A DNA stretch of 64,000 nt, from positions 682,001-746,000 of the forward strand of contig CAXXHH010000003.1 in NCBI GenBank assembly GCA_963663005.2, read 5' to 3'. Origin of the DNA: CAINVV01 sp963663005. GTDB lineage: Bacteria; Bacteroidota; Bacteroidia; Bacteroidales; Prolixibacteraceae. Of the stretch, positions 63,078 through 64,000 are shown one piece after another. The translations under genes and the position numbers were made by a program. Each line of letters begins with the position of its first letter. Positions within the stretch are counted from its first letter, which is position 1. The notes under the pieces were generated by a model. The model was not told the origin of the DNA, ran no database searches, and saw only the letters and a program-made list of their open reading frames with translations.

Positions 63078-64000
63078 ATGTTACGCAGACTGTACCTTTT
63101 CCCTTTCATACTTCTGGCAGCCCTTCTTCTATCAGACTGCAAATCAAATGTTGCAGATTCGACAGAGGAGCCGGTTGTGAAAACACCGGATAAATATCTG
63201 GTAAACTACACGTTAGTCAGGACAATCACGCTAACGGAAATAAACAATCTATACAGTCCCGTGCAGTCGATGTACCCTGACGTGGCAGAAATTCTTCCGT
63301 ACGTAAAGGTCGGAGCCAAGGTTTATTCTGTGACCTACAATACCACGTTCGGAACTAAAAATTTGGTGGCATCCGGCCTGGTTTGTATTCCTGAGGGTGG
63401 CGGAACTTTCCCCCTCCTAAGTTTCCAAAATGGGACAAACACAGTGAATGCCAACGCCCCATCCGTAAATCCATTCAGCTACACCTCGCAATTGATTACC
63501 GGATTTACGTCAACGGGATTTGTAATGGCTCTACCCGATTATCTTGGGTTCGGATCATCCACATCCGTTTTCCATCCATACCTGCATCTGGAATCTACGG
63601 TAACCCCGATTCTGGATTTATTCAGAGCTATCAAAGAGATGAGTGCAAAGACGGACTTGAATTTCAAACTCTCGTCGGATCTGTACCTGATGGGCTATTC
63701 GCAGGGAGGACTATCTACCGCACAGCTTCACAAATCGATTGAGACCAGCTACAGCAGCGAATTCAATCTGAAGGCGGTAGGCTGCGGCGCCGGACCATAC
63801 AATCTCCCGGCGATCACAGATTTGGTCGTATCTGCTGCCACCTATCCGCAACCATACTATATTTCCTATATTATAAAAGGTTTCAAATCGGCTGGAGCCT
63901 GTCCGAATCCCTATTCTGATATTTTCAACGAACCGTACGCATCCAGAATTGACGGACTTTTTAACGGAATCAACAGCGGAAGCGCCATCAATGATCAGCT
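63078..64000 (+). CDS. Alpha/beta hydrolase lipoprotein (secretory lipase-like), 3' end outside window
   Basis: A frame without stops runs from ATG 63078 to the window end (307 codons). The N-terminus is MLRRLYLFPFILLAALLLSDCKS, with a lipobox (LSDC), so it is a lipoprotein. Words include LPDYLGFGSSTSVFHPYLH and the nucleophile elbow LMGYSQGGLSTAQLH (GYSQGG, Ser about 203), the pattern of secretory lipases and related esterases. Catalytic Asp and His are expected beyond the window. It lies 13 nt after the fusion gene, so it may be co-transcribed and could act on lipids. It has no better family name from the visible part. Confidence 0.8.
   Translation, partial: MLRRLYLFPFILLAALLLSDCKSNVADSTEEPVVKTPDKYLVNYTLVRTITLTEINNLYSPVQSMYPDVAEILPYVKVGAKVYSVTYNTTFGTKNLVASGLVCIPEGGGTFPLLSFQNGTNTVNANAPSVNPFSYTSQLITGFTSTGFVMALPDYLGFGSSTSVFHPYLHLESTVTPILDLFRAIKEMSAKTDLNFKLSSDLYLMGYSQGGLSTAQLHKSIETSYSSEFNLKAVGCGAGPYNLPAITDLVVSAATYPQPYYISYIIKGFKSAGACPNPYSDIFNEPYASRIDGLFNGINSGSAINDQ

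Overview
This window looks like a chromosomal segment of a free-living member of the Bacteroidota, most likely Bacteroidales/Marinilabiliales-like. Supporting signs are the -7 promoter words of the form TAnnTTTG in front of several genes, an OstA-like gene behind surA-type chaperones, a parA-parB-DUF5683-mltD cluster, a two-subunit methylmalonyl-CoA mutase, a six-gene Rnf operon headed by an RseC-like gene, and secreted glycoside hydrolases. This is inference from gene content; no rRNA or phylogenetic marker was analysed. No prophage, insertion sequence, CRISPR array or defence island was seen.

Layout. 1-4174: outer-membrane biogenesis (degenerate PPIase-like lipoprotein, SurA, OstA-like protein). 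4193-6751: minus-strand genes (DUF2795, cobalamin adenosyltransferase, ABC ATPase, methyltransferase-like protein). 6958-9063: recG. 9158-14757: RseC-like gene plus rnfBCDGEA, a ferredoxin:NAD+ ion pump. 14889-17707: slipin, TonB-C protein, YbjQ, GNAT, small membrane protein. 17784-19858: yicC-gmk-nadD. 19917-26525: priA, parA, parB, DUF5683, mltD. 26587-28799: small membrane protein divergent from ettA. 28800-29126: non-coding stretch with a possible orphan small transcript. 29127-32768: sppA-lpxK-punA (minus). 32852-35198: folK, upp, radC, rpsT. 35233-35466: two identical tRNA-Glu genes. 35654-40452: two secreted glycoside hydrolases behind a perfect 15-bp inverted repeat. 40599-44712: mutA-mutB. 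44899-48342: YaiO-like barrel and LTA-synthase-like sulfatase. 48363-50794: OmpA lipoprotein and NDH-2. 50955-52695: cytochrome c-like protein and MATE exporter. 52781-56190: mprF-virJ, an aminoacyl-phospholipid pair. 56275-60421: HD hydrolase, uracil permease, acsA. 60578-63064: an AMP-ligase/ACP/acyltransferase fusion. 63078-64000: alpha/beta hydrolase lipoprotein cut by the window edge.

How the genes fit together. Energy genes combine Rnf (ferredoxin, anaerobic side) with NDH-2 and a cytochrome c-like protein (respiratory side), which suggests a flexible metabolism. Methylmalonyl-CoA mutase needs adenosylcobalamin, which the adenosyltransferase at 4.5-5.0 kb can supply. AcsA and the mutase fit acetate/propionate metabolism. 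Uracil permease and Upp form a pyrimidine salvage route, and PunA a purine one. Many genes serve the envelope: SurA, OstA, LpxK, MprF, the acyltransferase fusion, MltD, OmpA and SppA.

The window is mostly core and housekeeping. The most interesting points are the translationally coupled mprF-virJ pair, three single REP-like palindromes with GTAG/GTAA heads, the inverted repeat at the GH95 promoter, an unassigned family of secreted glycosidase, an orphan promoter-terminator unit, an alternative-fold leader before the uracil permease, and a purine nucleoside phosphorylase with Asp where the human enzyme has Asn243.
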